Origin: Blastococcus sp. CPCC 205250
GTDB lineage: Bacteria > Actinomycetota > Actinomycetes > Mycobacteriales > Geodermatophilaceae
Reading direction: 5' to 3'
NCBI RefSeq assembly: GCF_019799925.1
Contig: NZ_JABGCG010000005.1
Coordinates: forward strand, 62,001 to 126,000
Length of the DNA stretch: 64,000 nt
The notes under the pieces are model-generated. The model made no database searches and had not been told where the DNA came from. It saw only the letters and a list, made by a program, of their open reading frames with translations. This document shows, piece by piece, positions 1 through 12,690 of the stretch; the first letter of the stretch is position 1, and each line of letters opens with the position of its first letter. A program made the position numbers and the translations under genes.

Positions 1-1079
1 GCGTCCACCGCGCTGGTCACGTTGCCGGCGATGCGGTTGTAGGAGGCGCTGACCGTCCCCTGGTCGGCGTAGAGGGCCGCGCCGCGGGCGGCGTCGTTGG
101 CGGTGAAGGTGCTGTGCGTGATCCGCGCGCCGGGCGATCCGCCGCCGGTGAGGTACATGCCGCCGCCGGTGGTGGCGGTGTTGGCGCGCACGGTGAGGCG
201 GTCGGCGGAGAGGTCGTCGGTGGCCGCAAGGACCCCGGCGCCGCGGACGGCGGTGTTCGACGCGACCTCGGTCCCCCGGAGCTCCACCGGGACCGAGGTC
301 ACGCGGATGCCGCCGCCGGTGCCACCCGGGCCGCCCGCGGACGCGGCCACGGCCCGGTTGCCGGTGACCGCTCCCCCGGTGACGGTGAGCGAGCCGGTGC
401 CGCCCTGGTCCAGGCCGCCGCCGTCCCCGGCCGTGGCGGTGTTGTCCCGCAGGGTGCTGTCGGTGAGCGTGACGTCGGCGTCGGTCGCGTAGACGCCGCC
501 CCCGGCGTCGCGGGCGGTGCTGTCGCGGACGGTGACCCGCTCGAGCGTCAGCGCCGAGGTCGACGAACCGTCGGCCGTTCCGGTCACCCGCAGCGCGCCA
601 CCGACCGCGATCGCCTCGAGGACCGGGGCGGTGCCGTCGGCCACCACCAGGTCCCGGAGGGTCAGGCTGCCGGGGTCGGCGCCGCCGCGTCCGCGGTTGC
701 CGGGGGCGACGTCGAACACCCGGTCGCCGCCGCCGCGGATGACGGTGGTGCCGGCACCGGTCACGGTCAGCTCGCCGACGACGTCCAGGTCGCCGACGGT
801 GGCGTCGGCCTCGGCCCCGGCGACGTCCGCGCCGCTCTGGAGGACGAACGTCCCGGCCGGGAGGGTGATCGTGTCCACGCCCGGGCGCTGGTTGGCGAGC
901 AGCACCGCGCCGCGCAGCGTGCACGCGCCGCCGCTGTCGCAGCCGGCGGTCGCGGTGCCCTCGGCGGTGGAGGTGACGGTGATCGTGCCGGCCGCCGCAG
1001 CGACGGGCAGCGGCCCGAGGACGACGCCGGAGACCGAGGCGGTGGCGACCGCCAGGGCGGCGACGAGCCGGCGGTTCAC
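1..1079 (-). CDS. Secreted CSLREA-type right-handed beta-helix protein, 3' end cut by the window
   Basis: The frame runs from a GTG at 1079 off the left edge, giving 359 visible codons. Residues 1-31 form a signal peptide (Arg-rich start, Ala/Val-rich core ending VAAAA). A CTLRGAVLLAN stretch at residues 53-63, with a second Cys at 47, resembles the CSLREA N-terminal motif of exported bacterial beta-helix proteins. The rest is a degenerate repeat of short Thr/Val-rich strands alternating with GGG, 'DSTxRDNTA' and 'GNxA' turns, typical of stacked beta-helix coils. The GTG overlaps the stop of the LAxTG protein upstream by four bases (GTGA), so the two are probably one transcript. The role is likely extracellular, adhesive or structural. 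No catalytic residues are recognisable and the substrate is unknown. Confidence 0.75.
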   Translation of the reverse strand, partial: MNRRLVAALAVATASVSGVVLGPLPVAAAAGTITVTSTAEGTATAGCDSGGACTLRGAVLLANQRPGVDTITLPAGTFVLQSGADVAGAEADATVGDLDVVGELTVTGAGTTVIRGGGDRVFDVAPGNRGRGGADPGSLTLRDLVVADGTAPVLEAIAVGGALRVTGTADGSSTSALTLERVTVRDSTARDAGGGVYATDADVTLTDSTLRDNTATAGDGGGLDQGGTGSLTVTGGAVTGNRAVAASAGGPGGTGGGIRVTSVPVELRGTEVASNTAVRGAGVLAATDDLSADRLTVRANTATTGGGMYLTGGGSPGARITHSTFTANDAARGAALYADQGTVSASYNRIAGNVTSAVD

Positions 1080-2230
1080 GCCGCGTCCCCGGCGGTGGGG
1101 GCGGCGGCTGCGGTCGGACCGGCCGAACGGCGTCGGCCGGCGACGACGAGGAGTGCGCCGGCGGCCACGAGCGCGGCACCGAGCACGCCGATCGCCAGGT
1201 CGGCGCCGGTGCTGGCCAGCCAGCCGTCGCGGGCGGGCGCCGGCGCCGCGGCGGTCGTGCCGGTGCCGCTTCCGGGCCCCCCGGGTGCTGATCCGCCCGT
1301 ACCCGGGGTCGCCCCCGGCGGGACGACGCCGGGTGGGCCGACGGTCGTGTCGACGCGGGCGGAGCCGAAGGGCTCGTCGCCGGCGAGCGGGTCCTGCCCG
1401 GCGAGGAAGCCGGCCGCGACCACGGTGAGGACGGCGGTCGGCGCACCGGGGCCGGCGGTGAGCCGCAGCCGCCGCGTCGTGCTCGCGCCGGCGGCGACGT
1501 CGGCGCCGCCGGTGACCACCAGGACGGTGTCGGCGACCGGCTGACTGCCGGCGAGGGGGCGCCAGGTGCCGCCGTCCTGCTCCTCGACGGTGAGGCCGGC
1601 CGGCGTCAGGCCCGGCGCGGTGAGGGCCAGCGCCACCGGCAGGCCGGTCCACGAGACGCCCGCCGGGGCGGTGAGGGTGACGGTGGCCTCCGCGGGCGGG
1701 CCGCCGGTCGTCGGACCGGCGGGGACGTCGAGGGCGACGGCGGGCACGACGAGGTCGACGACCCGCTGCTCCTCGTCGAGGTCGGTGCTGCCGTCGACGA
1801 CCCGGAGGGTGAGGACGAGCGTGGTGCCGGCCAGGTCGGCCGCGGCGGTCCCGCCGGCGGGGGTGACGGCCAGGGCGAGCCGGGCCGGGCGGGCCAGCGG
1901 CGCGGTGGGGGTCAGCGTGCGACCGTCGGGGCTCGCGGAGAGCGCGACGGCCGCGCCGTCGGCGGTGAGGACCACGTCGTCGGTGCCGAGCACGGGTCCC
2001 CCGCCGACGACGGGCGCGTCGGTCACCAGGGAGAGCTCGAGGCCGGCCGACCCGGGCAGGCCGCCGCCGTAGGCGAGGTCCACGGTGCCGGCCGATCCAC
2101 CCACGCCGACCCGCTCGGGGACCGCGGTGAGCGTGAGGTCGGAGGGCGCGGCCGCGACCGGGCCCGCTCCGGCCAGGAGACCGGCGGCGGTGAGCACCGC
2201 TCCGGCCAGGACCACACCGACCCGCCGCAC
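1076..2230 (-). CDS. LAxTG-anchored cell-surface protein
   Basis: A 384-residue exported protein. Residues 1-28 are a signal peptide ending GPVAAAA. The middle is Val/Thr/Pro-rich beta-type sequence, probably one or two Ig-like domains, followed by a Pro/Gly/Thr linker. The C-terminus has a sortase signal: LASTG at 338-342, a hydrophobic segment at about 344-364 and an RRRS stop-transfer. LAxTG is the motif preferred by actinobacterial class E sortases (family knowledge). No enzymatic motif is seen. It overlaps the downstream beta-helix gene by four bases, suggesting the two surface proteins are made together. No sortase gene lies in the window. Confidence 0.75.
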   Translation of the reverse strand: MRRVGVVLAGAVLTAAGLLAGAGPVAAAPSDLTLTAVPERVGVGGSAGTVDLAYGGGLPGSAGLELSLVTDAPVVGGGPVLGTDDVVLTADGAAVALSASPDGRTLTPTAPLARPARLALAVTPAGGTAAADLAGTTLVLTLRVVDGSTDLDEEQRVVDLVVPAVALDVPAGPTTGGPPAEATVTLTAPAGVSWTGLPVALALTAPGLTPAGLTVEEQDGGTWRPLAGSQPVADTVLVVTGGADVAAGASTTRRLRLTAGPGAPTAVLTVVAAGFLAGQDPLAGDEPFGSARVDTTVGPPGVVPPGATPGTGGSAPGGPGSGTGTTAAAPAPARDGWLASTGADLAIGVLGAALVAAGALLVVAGRRRSAGPTAAAAPTAGDAA

Positions 2231-2391
2231 CAGCGCCCCCGCTCCCCGACGCGGACCCGGGTGGGCCGCGGACCCGAGGGCCGTCGAGGACGCTAGGTCC
2301 GCCGGAGCGGAACCCGCCGGACCCCCTGTGACAGGCGGGACGCGCGGGTCAGTCGGCGCCCGGAGGGGTGAAAGCGCTGCTCAGGCGGCTG

Positions 2392-4703
<2,312 letters not shown>

Positions 4704-4711
4704 GGGTCCAC

Positions 4712-4717
4712 AGGCTA
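4712..4717 (-). promoter_or_regulatory. Possible -10 box of a leaderless ask-asd transcript
   Basis: On the minus strand TAGCCT lies eight bases before the GTG start of ask. That spacing would put transcription initiation at or next to the start codon, as in leaderless actinobacterial genes. There is no good -35 hexamer. This is a pattern inference only. Confidence 0.3.
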
Positions 4718-4778
4718 CCGACGTCCCTCGCGGGTGACGTGCTTGCGTCCCCCCGGGACCGCGCGTTGTGATCACCGG

Positions 4779-6398
4779 GTGAGCGACCCCGAGCACGACC
4801 TGGACGGCGAGGACCCGGAGCGGTGGATGCTCAGCGCCGAGGAGCGGGGCAACCCGGCGACCGCCCTCCCCGGCTGGACGGCGGGCAACCTCTGCAGGCC
4901 CCTCCTGCACGGCGCGGCGTATTTCGACCGGCTGGTGGAGGCCGTCGAGGCGCTCGACGAGGGTGACCACCTCTTCTTCACCGACTGGCGCGGCGACCCC
5001 GACGAGCAGCTGCGCCCCGGCGGCCCGACCGTGGCCGAGCTGTTCACCGACGCCGTGCGCCGCGGGGTGACGGTGCGCGGGCTGGTGTGGCGCTCGCACA
5101 TGGACCGGGCGTCGTTCAGCAAGGAGGAGAACCGCGCGCTGGACCGGGAGATCGAGCACGGCGGCGGCGAGGTGATCCTCGACCAGCGGGTGCGCCGCTT
5201 CGGGTCGCACCACCAGAAGATGGTCGTCCTGCGGCACGACCAGGACGCGACGCGCGACGTCGCCTTCGTCGGCGGGATCGACCTGTGCCACGGCCGGCGG
5301 GACGACGCCGAGCACCGCGGCGACCCCCAGTCGCTGCCGATGGCCGCCGCGTACGGGCCGACCCCGCCGTGGCACGACGTGCAGCTGGAACTGCGCGGCC
5401 CCACGGTGCACGTGCTCGACACGGTGTTCCGCGAGCGCTGGGACGACCCGAACGACGCCGACACCGACCACCCGGTCGCGTGGGTGTTCGACAAGCTGCA
5501 CCACAACCGGACCGACGGGGACGCGCTGCCGCCGCAGCTGCCCGCGCCGCCGCCGTGCGGGCCGATGTTCGTGCAGAACCTGCGGACGTATCCGGCGATC
5601 CGGCCGCCCTACCGGTTCGCGCCGCAGGGCGAGCGGTCGGTGGCCCGGGGGTACACCAAGGCGATCAAGCGGGCGCGCCGCCTGATCTACCTCGAGGACC
5701 AGTACATGTGGTCGGCCGAGGTGGCGCAGCTGTTCGCCGACGCGCTGAGGGCCAACCCGGAGCTGCACCTGGTGGTCGTGGTGCCGCGGGTGCCCGACCA
5801 GGACGGCGCGTTCGCGCAGCGGCCGCAGTACGTGGGCCGGTGGCAGGCCCTGGCGCTGTGCCGCAAGGCCGGGCCGGACCGGGTGCACGTGTTCGACGTG
5901 GAGAACCACGAGGGGACGCCGGTGTACGTGCACGCCAAGGTGTGCGTCGTCGACGACGTGTGGGCCAGCGTCGGCAGCGACAACTTCAACCGGCGGTCGT
6001 GGACGCACGACAGCGAGCTGTCCAGCACGGTCCTGGACACCACCCGCGACCAGCGGGAGCCGCGCGACCCGACCGGCGTCGGCGACGGTGCCCGCGTGTT
6101 CGCCCGCGACCTGCGCCTGCAGCTGGCCCGGGAGCACACCGACCGGGACCCGTCCGGGGCGGAGGACGACGACTTGCTCGACCCCGACGCGTTCGTGACG
6201 ACGCTGGAGGCGGCGGCCGAGGCACTCGACGGGTGGTACGCCGGGGGCCGGGTGGGCCCGCGACCCCGCGGTCGGCTGCGCCGGCACCAGCCCGAGAAGC
6301 TGACCCTGGGCGCCCGGCTCTGGGCCACGCCGGTCTACCGCCTGCTCGACGACCCGGACGGCCGACCGCTGAAGCTGCGCCTGCGCGGAGAGTTCTGA
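4779..6398 (+). CDS. Phospholipase D-family protein (two HKD motifs)
   Basis: A 539-residue protein when started at GTG 4779. An in-frame GTG at 4734 would add 15 residues but crowds the divergent ask promoter. Two PLD half-sites are visible. The first is [12 protein letters not shown] (catalytic His/Lys near residues 145-147), followed by [12 protein letters not shown]. The second is [10 protein letters not shown] (His385, Lys387, Asp392), followed by [15 protein letters not shown]. This layout matches PLD-type phosphodiesterases that cleave or transfer the phospholipid headgroup bond. The first motif has a slightly stretched spacing to its Asp. There is no clear signal peptide, so it is probably cytoplasmic or peripheral at the membrane. 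Cardiolipin-synthase-like activity cannot be excluded. It is transcribed alone and followed by two palindromes. Confidence 0.85.
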   Translation: MSDPEHDLDGEDPERWMLSAEERGNPATALPGWTAGNLCRPLLHGAAYFDRLVEAVEALDEGDHLFFTDWRGDPDEQLRPGGPTVAELFTDAVRRGVTVRGLVWRSHMDRASFSKEENRALDREIEHGGGEVILDQRVRRFGSHHQKMVVLRHDQDATRDVAFVGGIDLCHGRRDDAEHRGDPQSLPMAAAYGPTPPWHDVQLELRGPTVHVLDTVFRERWDDPNDADTDHPVAWVFDKLHHNRTDGDALPPQLPAPPPCGPMFVQNLRTYPAIRPPYRFAPQGERSVARGYTKAIKRARRLIYLEDQYMWSAEVAQLFADALRANPELHLVVVVPRVPDQDGAFAQRPQYVGRWQALALCRKAGPDRVHVFDVENHEGTPVYVHAKVCVVDDVWASVGSDNFNRRSWTHDSELSSTVLDTTRDQREPRDPTGVGDGARVFARDLRLQLAREHTDRDPSGAEDDDLLDPDAFVTTLEAAAEALDGWYAGGRVGPRPRGRLRRHQPEKLTLGARLWATPVYRLLDDPDGRPLKLRLRGEF

Positions 6399-6440
6399 GC
6401 CCACCTCCGCGACGGCCCGGGCACATCCCCTCGCCGACGC

Positions 6441-6474
6441 TCGTGCTCTGCCCAGCCCCGCGGGCAGAGCACGA
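6441..6474. repeat. Dispersed palindrome, family A, copy 1
   Basis: Perfect 13-base inverted repeat, arm TCGTGCTCTGCCC at 6441-6453 with its complement at 6462-6474 and an 8-base loop. It lies 43 bases past the PLD-family stop codon. The same arms recur at 6506-6541 and 18569-18604. The position suggests a transcript-end hairpin without a clear T-tract, or a REP-like element. Confidence 0.8.
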
Positions 6475-6505
6475 AGAGCCGGCGCCACCGCATACACCGG
6501 CGGCG

Positions 6506-6541
6506 CTCGTGCTGTGCCCAGCCCTGTGGGCAGAGCACGAG
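6506..6541. repeat. Dispersed palindrome, family A, copy 2
   Basis: Arm CTCGTGCTGTGCCC at 6506-6519 faces GGGCAGAGCACGAG at 6528-6541, with one mismatch and an 8-base loop. It is 65 bases from copy 1 and has a nearly identical loop, so the pair looks like a local duplication. It lies upstream of the XRE gene. Confidence 0.8.
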
Positions 6542-6599
6542 CGTCCCCAGGTGGTCCTGTGGGCTCGATGGCGGCCGGGCGGGACGTGACGATCGCGCC

Positions 6600-7229
6600 G
6601 TGGACGAGGTCGACGTCGCGGGACTGCTGCGCCGCATCCGCCGCGTCGGCGACCTCTCGCAGCGCGAGCTGGCCCAAGCCATCGGCATCTCGAAGTCTGC
6701 CGTGGCCGCCGCGGAGACGGGTACCGGCCGGCTCGACGCGCGGGCGCTGGCCCGGGCCGCGGACCTCGCGGGGCTGCGGCTGGCCCTGGTCGACGTGGAG
6801 GGCAGAGAGCTCGGGGCCATGGCGGAGGGCACCGTCCGCGACGAGCGGGGCCGCCGCTTCCCCGCCCACCTCGACACCCGCTACTCCGACGAGGGCTGGT
6901 GGCACGACGCGCACCGCTACAGCCGGCCGCGGCCCTGGTACACGTTCACCCGCGACCGCCCCCGGCGCGATGCGGGCCGCGCCCTCCGCGGGACGCCCGA
7001 CGACCACCTGGTCCCCCGGCCGGGCGACTCCCCCCACGACCGGCGGGCGGCACGGCAGGACGCGGCCCGGCGCCAGGCCGCCGAGGAGTGGGCCCGCCGG
7101 CGCGACGCCGGGGAGCTGCCGCCCCTGCCCGCCTGGGTCTGCGACTGCCCGACGGGGTGCGCGGAGGGCGACGACGGCACCCGTCCGTTCCACACCGACG
7201 ACTGCGTGTGTCGGTGCGACGTCGACTGA
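6600..7229 (+). CDS. XRE-type helix-turn-helix protein with a Cys-rich tail
   Basis: 209 residues from GTG 6600. Residues 8-62 form a Cro/C1-type helix-turn-helix ([20 protein letters not shown], then [11 protein letters not shown] as recognition helix). The middle is Arg/Asp-rich with aromatic [12 protein letters not shown]. The last 40 residues hold a dense cysteine cluster (CDCPTGC, then [10 protein letters not shown] at the very C-terminus), with a His in FHTDD between, a plausible zinc or other metal site. The family is not one I can name beyond the HTH. It is probably a DNA-binding regulator, perhaps of its own transcript. It ends only 20 bases before the leuA leader ORF and overlaps the region where a -35 element would lie. 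No partner toxin or operon mate is evident. Confidence 0.7.
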   Translation: MDEVDVAGLLRRIRRVGDLSQRELAQAIGISKSAVAAAETGTGRLDARALARAADLAGLRLALVDVEGRELGAMAEGTVRDERGRRFPAHLDTRYSDEGWWHDAHRYSRPRPWYTFTRDRPRRDAGRALRGTPDDHLVPRPGDSPHDRRAARQDAARRQAAEEWARRRDAGELPPLPAWVCDCPTGCAEGDDGTRPFHTDDCVCRCDVD

Positions 7230-7237
7230 CCCGCTGC

Positions 7238-7243
7238 TACGGT
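7238..7243 (+). promoter_or_regulatory. Probable -10 box of the leuA leader transcript
   Basis: TACGGT lies six bases before the GTG of the leader peptide, so the transcript probably begins at or next to that codon. The hexamer fits the actinobacterial TANNNT consensus. No convincing -35 hexamer is seen. Confidence 0.5.
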
Positions 7244-7249
7244 GGTCGG

Positions 7250-7297
7250 GTGCGCGGCAGCCTCCTGCTTACCCGCCGCGGCGAGGCCCTCTCCTAG
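7250..7297 (+). CDS. leuA leader peptide (15 residues, Leu-rich)
   Basis: GTG 7250 to TAG 7297 encodes [15 protein letters not shown]. Three consecutive leucine codons (CTC CTG CTT) and a fourth later make a classic ribosome-stalling leader in front of a leucine biosynthesis gene. The CTT codon is rare in this GC-rich genome, which would sharpen sensing of charged tRNA-Leu. The second half of the ORF is also the first arm of the hairpin at 7274-7318, so stalling at the leucines and completion of translation would leave different RNA free. Candidate leuA attenuators of this kind have been described for Actinobacteria. The peptide itself has no expected function. Confidence 0.8.
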   Translation: MRGSLLLTRRGEALS

Positions 7298-7318
7298 GTC
7301 GGCCCCCTCGCCGCGGTG
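7274..7318 (+). promoter_or_regulatory. leuA attenuator hairpin
   Basis: CCGCGGCGAGG at 7276-7286 is perfectly complementary to CCTCGCCGCGG at 7306-7316, extendable by a G-U and a C-G pair to 7274/7318, with a 19-base loop. The first arm is inside the leader peptide codons after the leucine run and the stop codon TAG is in the loop. There is no T-tract, so whether the output is transcription termination or masking of the leuA ribosome binding site cannot be told. leuA starts 83 bases downstream. Confidence 0.65.
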
Positions 7319-7329
7319 TCCCGCCGTGA

Positions 7330-9135
<1,806 letters not shown>

Positions 9136-9138
9136 CCG

Positions 9139-9174
9139 CCGGCGCCCCGCGCGGTCAGCCGCGCGGGGCGCCGG
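9139..9174. terminator. Bidirectional hairpin between leuA and mnhG
   Basis: A perfect 16-base inverted repeat (9139-9154 and 9159-9174) has the 4-base loop TCAG. It begins three bases after the leuA stop. Its loop contains most of the mnhG stop codon, so the right arm encodes the last residues of MnhG. It serves two convergent transcripts. Confidence 0.75.
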
Positions 9175-9604
9175 CCGGCGGGCCCTCGTCGACCACGTGC
9201 TCGGCCACGGCGACCGCCGGGTCCTCAGGCGGCGCGTCCCCGGGCTCGTCGCCGAGGTACAGCCGGTCGGCCGGCGCCGGGGCGTCGAACTCGTCGACCA
9301 GCAGGAGGTCGCGGCGCACGTGCCGGCGGCGGTAGGCCACCCGGCTGATCATGTGCGCGCTCACCGGGGCGGTGAGGAGTTGGAACGCCGCGACCAGCAG
9401 CAGCATCCAGGCGTTCGACCACCCCTCCAGCCGGATCGCCGCCCCGACCATCACCAGCAGCACGCCGAGCACCTGCGGCTTGGTCCCGGCGTGCATCCGG
9501 GAGAGCACGTCGGGGAAGCGGACCAGCCCGAGCCCGGCGGTCAGGCAGAGGAAGGCACCGGCCAGCAGGCAGGCCATCGCCACGACGTCCACGACGGCGG
9601 TCAC
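9155..9604 (-). CDS. mnhG: Mrp-type Na+/H+ antiporter subunit G
   Basis: 149 residues with three predicted membrane helices (about 5-27, 43-62 and 66-88). The GLVRFPDVLSRMHAGTKPQVLG segment is diagnostic of MnhG/MrpG. The C-terminal 55 residues are an acidic Pro/Ala-rich tail beyond the usual 110-residue core. It is the last gene of the antiporter operon, and its GTG overlaps the mnhF stop by four bases. It is a small membrane subunit needed for complex assembly or transport. Confidence 0.9.
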   Translation of the reverse strand: MTAVVDVVAMACLLAGAFLCLTAGLGLVRFPDVLSRMHAGTKPQVLGVLLVMVGAAIRLEGWSNAWMLLLVAAFQLLTAPVSAHMISRVAYRRRHVRRDLLLVDEFDAPAPADRLYLGDEPGDAPPEDPAVAVAEHVVDEGPPAGAPRG

Positions 9605-9930
9605 CGGCCCCCCTCCCGCTCCTCGGCGGCGACGGGGAGGCCGAGGTCCCGGCCGTCGCCGGTGGCCGACCCGCGCAGCATGCCGCCGACGTACCGGGCG
9701 ATCGACACCGAGCCCACGAAGGCCAGCAGCGAGACCACCACCAGCACGGGGACGACGGTCGGGTCCCGCTCCAGCGCCGCGTAGACCGCCAGGCCCGCGG
9801 AGATGATGACCAGCAGGGTGTCGGTGGCGACCACCCGGTCCAGCAGCGACGGGCCCATCGCCAGCCGGACCAGCGCCAGCAGCGCGCCGCCGCCGATCAG
9901 GCCGTAGAGCACCAGCGTCACGACGGTCAC
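9601..9930 (-). CDS. mnhF: Mrp-type Na+/H+ antiporter subunit F
   Basis: 109 residues from GTG 9930. Three helices are evident, with the family signature RLAMGPSLLDRVVATDTL followed by a helix ending AALERDPT. A short charged tail (DGRDLGLPVAAEEREGGR) ends the protein. The start overlaps the mnhE stop and the stop overlaps the mnhG start, both as GTGA. It belongs to the MrpABCDEFG complex in the cytoplasmic membrane. Confidence 0.9.
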   Translation of the reverse strand: MTVVTLVLYGLIGGGALLALVRLAMGPSLLDRVVATDTLLVIISAGLAVYAALERDPTVVPVLVVVSLLAFVGSVSIARYVGGMLRGSATGDGRDLGLPVAAEEREGGR

Positions 9931-10508
9931 CGTGCCGGCCCCTCGACCGCGGGCCCGGGGCGCACCGGACCCCGCTCGAGCGCCGCCACGTCCTGCGCCG
10001 AGCCGAAGGCCCGCACCAGCCGCTCCTCCACCACGAGGACGTCGGCGCGCTCCCGCTCCACGTGCGCGCGGTCCCGGACGTGCAGCAGGTGGATCGTGAT
10101 GGTGCGTTCCTCCCGGTCGAGGTCGAGCACGAGCGAGCCCGGCACCAGCGACAGCGCCTCGGCCAGCATCGTGAGCAGCAGGTCGGAGTCGGTGCGCAGC
10201 TGCACCCGCACGATCGCCGACAGCCGCCGGCCGCCGGGGCGCAGGGCCAGCCAGGCCACCTGGGCGCCGGAGACCACCAGGTCGGCGACGAAGTGGCCGA
10301 GGAACGCCAGCAGCGGCAGCGGCCGCACCCGCGTGCCGCCGACCACGTGGGGCAGCGGCAGCAGCAGGGTCACCAGCAGCGCGACCGCTGCTCCGGAGAG
10401 CAGGTTCGCCCACGACAACGTGCCCCACAGCAGCATCCAGACCAGCACCAGCCACGCCAGCAGCGGGAGCTGGTGCCGCAGCCGCAGCGGCGAGCGGGTG
10501 GCGTTCAC
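9927..10508 (-). CDS. mnhE: Mrp-type Na+/H+ antiporter subunit E
   Basis: 193 residues. Two to three N-terminal helices (residues 13-53 and 64-88) precede a cytoplasmic domain with the MnhE pattern SLVPGSLVLDLDREERTITIHLLHV. In complexes of known structure this domain packs against the large subunits. A 40-residue hydrophilic tail is longer than average. GTGA overlaps with mnhD upstream and mnhF downstream show tight coupling. Confidence 0.9.
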   Translation of the reverse strand: MNATRSPLRLRHQLPLLAWLVLVWMLLWGTLSWANLLSGAAVALLVTLLLPLPHVVGGTRVRPLPLLAFLGHFVADLVVSGAQVAWLALRPGGRRLSAIVRVQLRTDSDLLLTMLAEALSLVPGSLVLDLDREERTITIHLLHVRDRAHVERERADVLVVEERLVRAFGSAQDVAALERGPVRPGPAVEGPAR

Positions 10509-12189
10509 CGCGCGTCCCCGGCGGCCGGGCCGTCGAACACCGACTCCACGTACGGCGTCCGCTCGACGGCGTCCCCGGCGGCCCGGTCGGCCAGTCCGTA
10601 CAGGAAGCCCGCGACGCCGGTCAGGGCCACGGTCACCGCCACCAGCGCCGCGGTGGCCGCCACCATCGTGCGGGGCAGCGGCCGCAGCGCGCGCACGGCG
10701 CCGGCGGCCGGCGCGATGTCCGGGTCGGCGGCCGTGGCGACCCGGGCGTGCCGGCGCCAGGCCACCTGCCGGGCGGAGAGCTCACCGTCGGCCGGGCCGG
10801 CCGCGTCCGGCGCGTGTCCGGCGGGACCCGCGGCGGCGGCCGCCGCCGCGGCCGTGTCGTCGACGGGGGCCTGCGTCGGCGGGCGCCAGAAGGCGCGCGT
10901 CCACACGCGGGCGATGGCGACGAGGGTCAGCAGGCTCGTGACGACGCCGCCGGCGACCAGCGTGTACGCCAGCGCCCCGCCGTCGGCCACGCCGGCCTGC
11001 AGCAGCCCCAGCTTGCCGATGAAGCCCGACAGCGGGGGGATGCCCGCGAGGTTCATCGCCGGCACGAAGAACAGCACCGCGAGCAGCGGCGACCGCCGGG
11101 CCAGCCCGCCCAGCCGGTCGATCGACGTCGTCCCGCCCTGCCGCTCGACCAGGCCGGCGACCAGGAACAGGGTGGTCTGGATCGCGATGTGGTGGGCGAC
11201 GTAGAAGATCGCGCCGGCCAGCCCCGCCGTCGTCCCCAGGGCGATGCCGAACACCATGTAGCCGATGTGGCTGACCAGCGTGAACGACAGCAGCCGGCGC
11301 AGGTCGGTCTGCGCGACCGCGCCGAGGATGCCGATCACCATCGTGGCCAGCGCCGCCCACATGAGCAGGTCGTCGAGCGCGCCCCCGGGGAACAGCAGCG
11401 TCTGGGTGCGGATGATCGCGTAGACGCCGACCTTGGTGAGCAGCCCGGCGAACACCGCGGTGACCGGCGCGGGGGCGGTCGGGTAGCTGTCGGGCAGCCA
11501 GGCCGACAGCGGGAAGACCGCGGCCTTGATCCCGAACGCGATGAGCAGCATCGACTGCAGCAGCACCTGCGTGCCCTCGGGCAGGTCGGCCAGGCGCACC
11601 GCCAGGTCGGCCATGTTGACCGTGCCGGTCGCCGCGTACACCAGCCCGATCGCGGCCAGGAACAGCAGCGAGCTGGTCAGGCTGACGATGACGTAGGTGA
11701 TCCCGCCGCGGATGCGCGGCGCGGTACCGCCGAGGGTCAGCAGCACGTAGCTGGCCATCAGGAGGATCTCGAAGCCGACGTAGAGGTTGAACAGGTCACC
11801 GGCGAGGAAGGCGTTGCTCACGCCGGCCACGAGGACCAGGTACGTCGGGTGGAAGATCGACAGCGGGGTGTCCTCGTCGCGGTCGGCCGAGCCCTGGCCG
11901 ACGGCGAACACGAGCACGCCGAGGGCGACCGTCGAGGCGACCACCAGCATCAGCGCCGACAGCCGGTCGACGACCAGCACGATCCCCAGCGGCACCGGCC
12001 AGCCGCCCACCGCGACCGCGGTGGCGCCGTGCGCGTCGGCCATGAAGAGCAGCGTGAACGACACCCCGACCACCGCGGCCAGCACCAGCAGGCTGAGCGC
12101 GCGCTGCGCCCGCGGGTGGTGCGCCAGCAGCAGCGCGCCGGCCGCCCCGAGCAGGGGCAGCAGGACCGGCAGCGGGGCGAGGACGCTGC

Positions 12190-12193
<4 letters not shown>
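10505..12193 (-). CDS. mnhD: Mrp-type Na+/H+ antiporter subunit D
   Basis: 562 residues from GTG 12193, homologous to the proton-pumping NuoM/NuoN subunits of complex I. About 14 membrane helices are visible. The proton_antipo_M core includes LYVGFEILLMASYVLL with its helix Glu, an AFGIKAAVFPLSAWLPDSYPTAP loop and the lysine/histidine-bearing helix SHIGYMVFG. About 60 hydrophilic Ala-rich residues are inserted before the last membrane helix (residues ~470-525), which is unusual for the family. The gene is translationally coupled to mnhC and mnhE. Confidence 0.93.
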
Positions 12194-12686
<493 letters not shown>

Positions 12687-12690
<4 letters not shown>

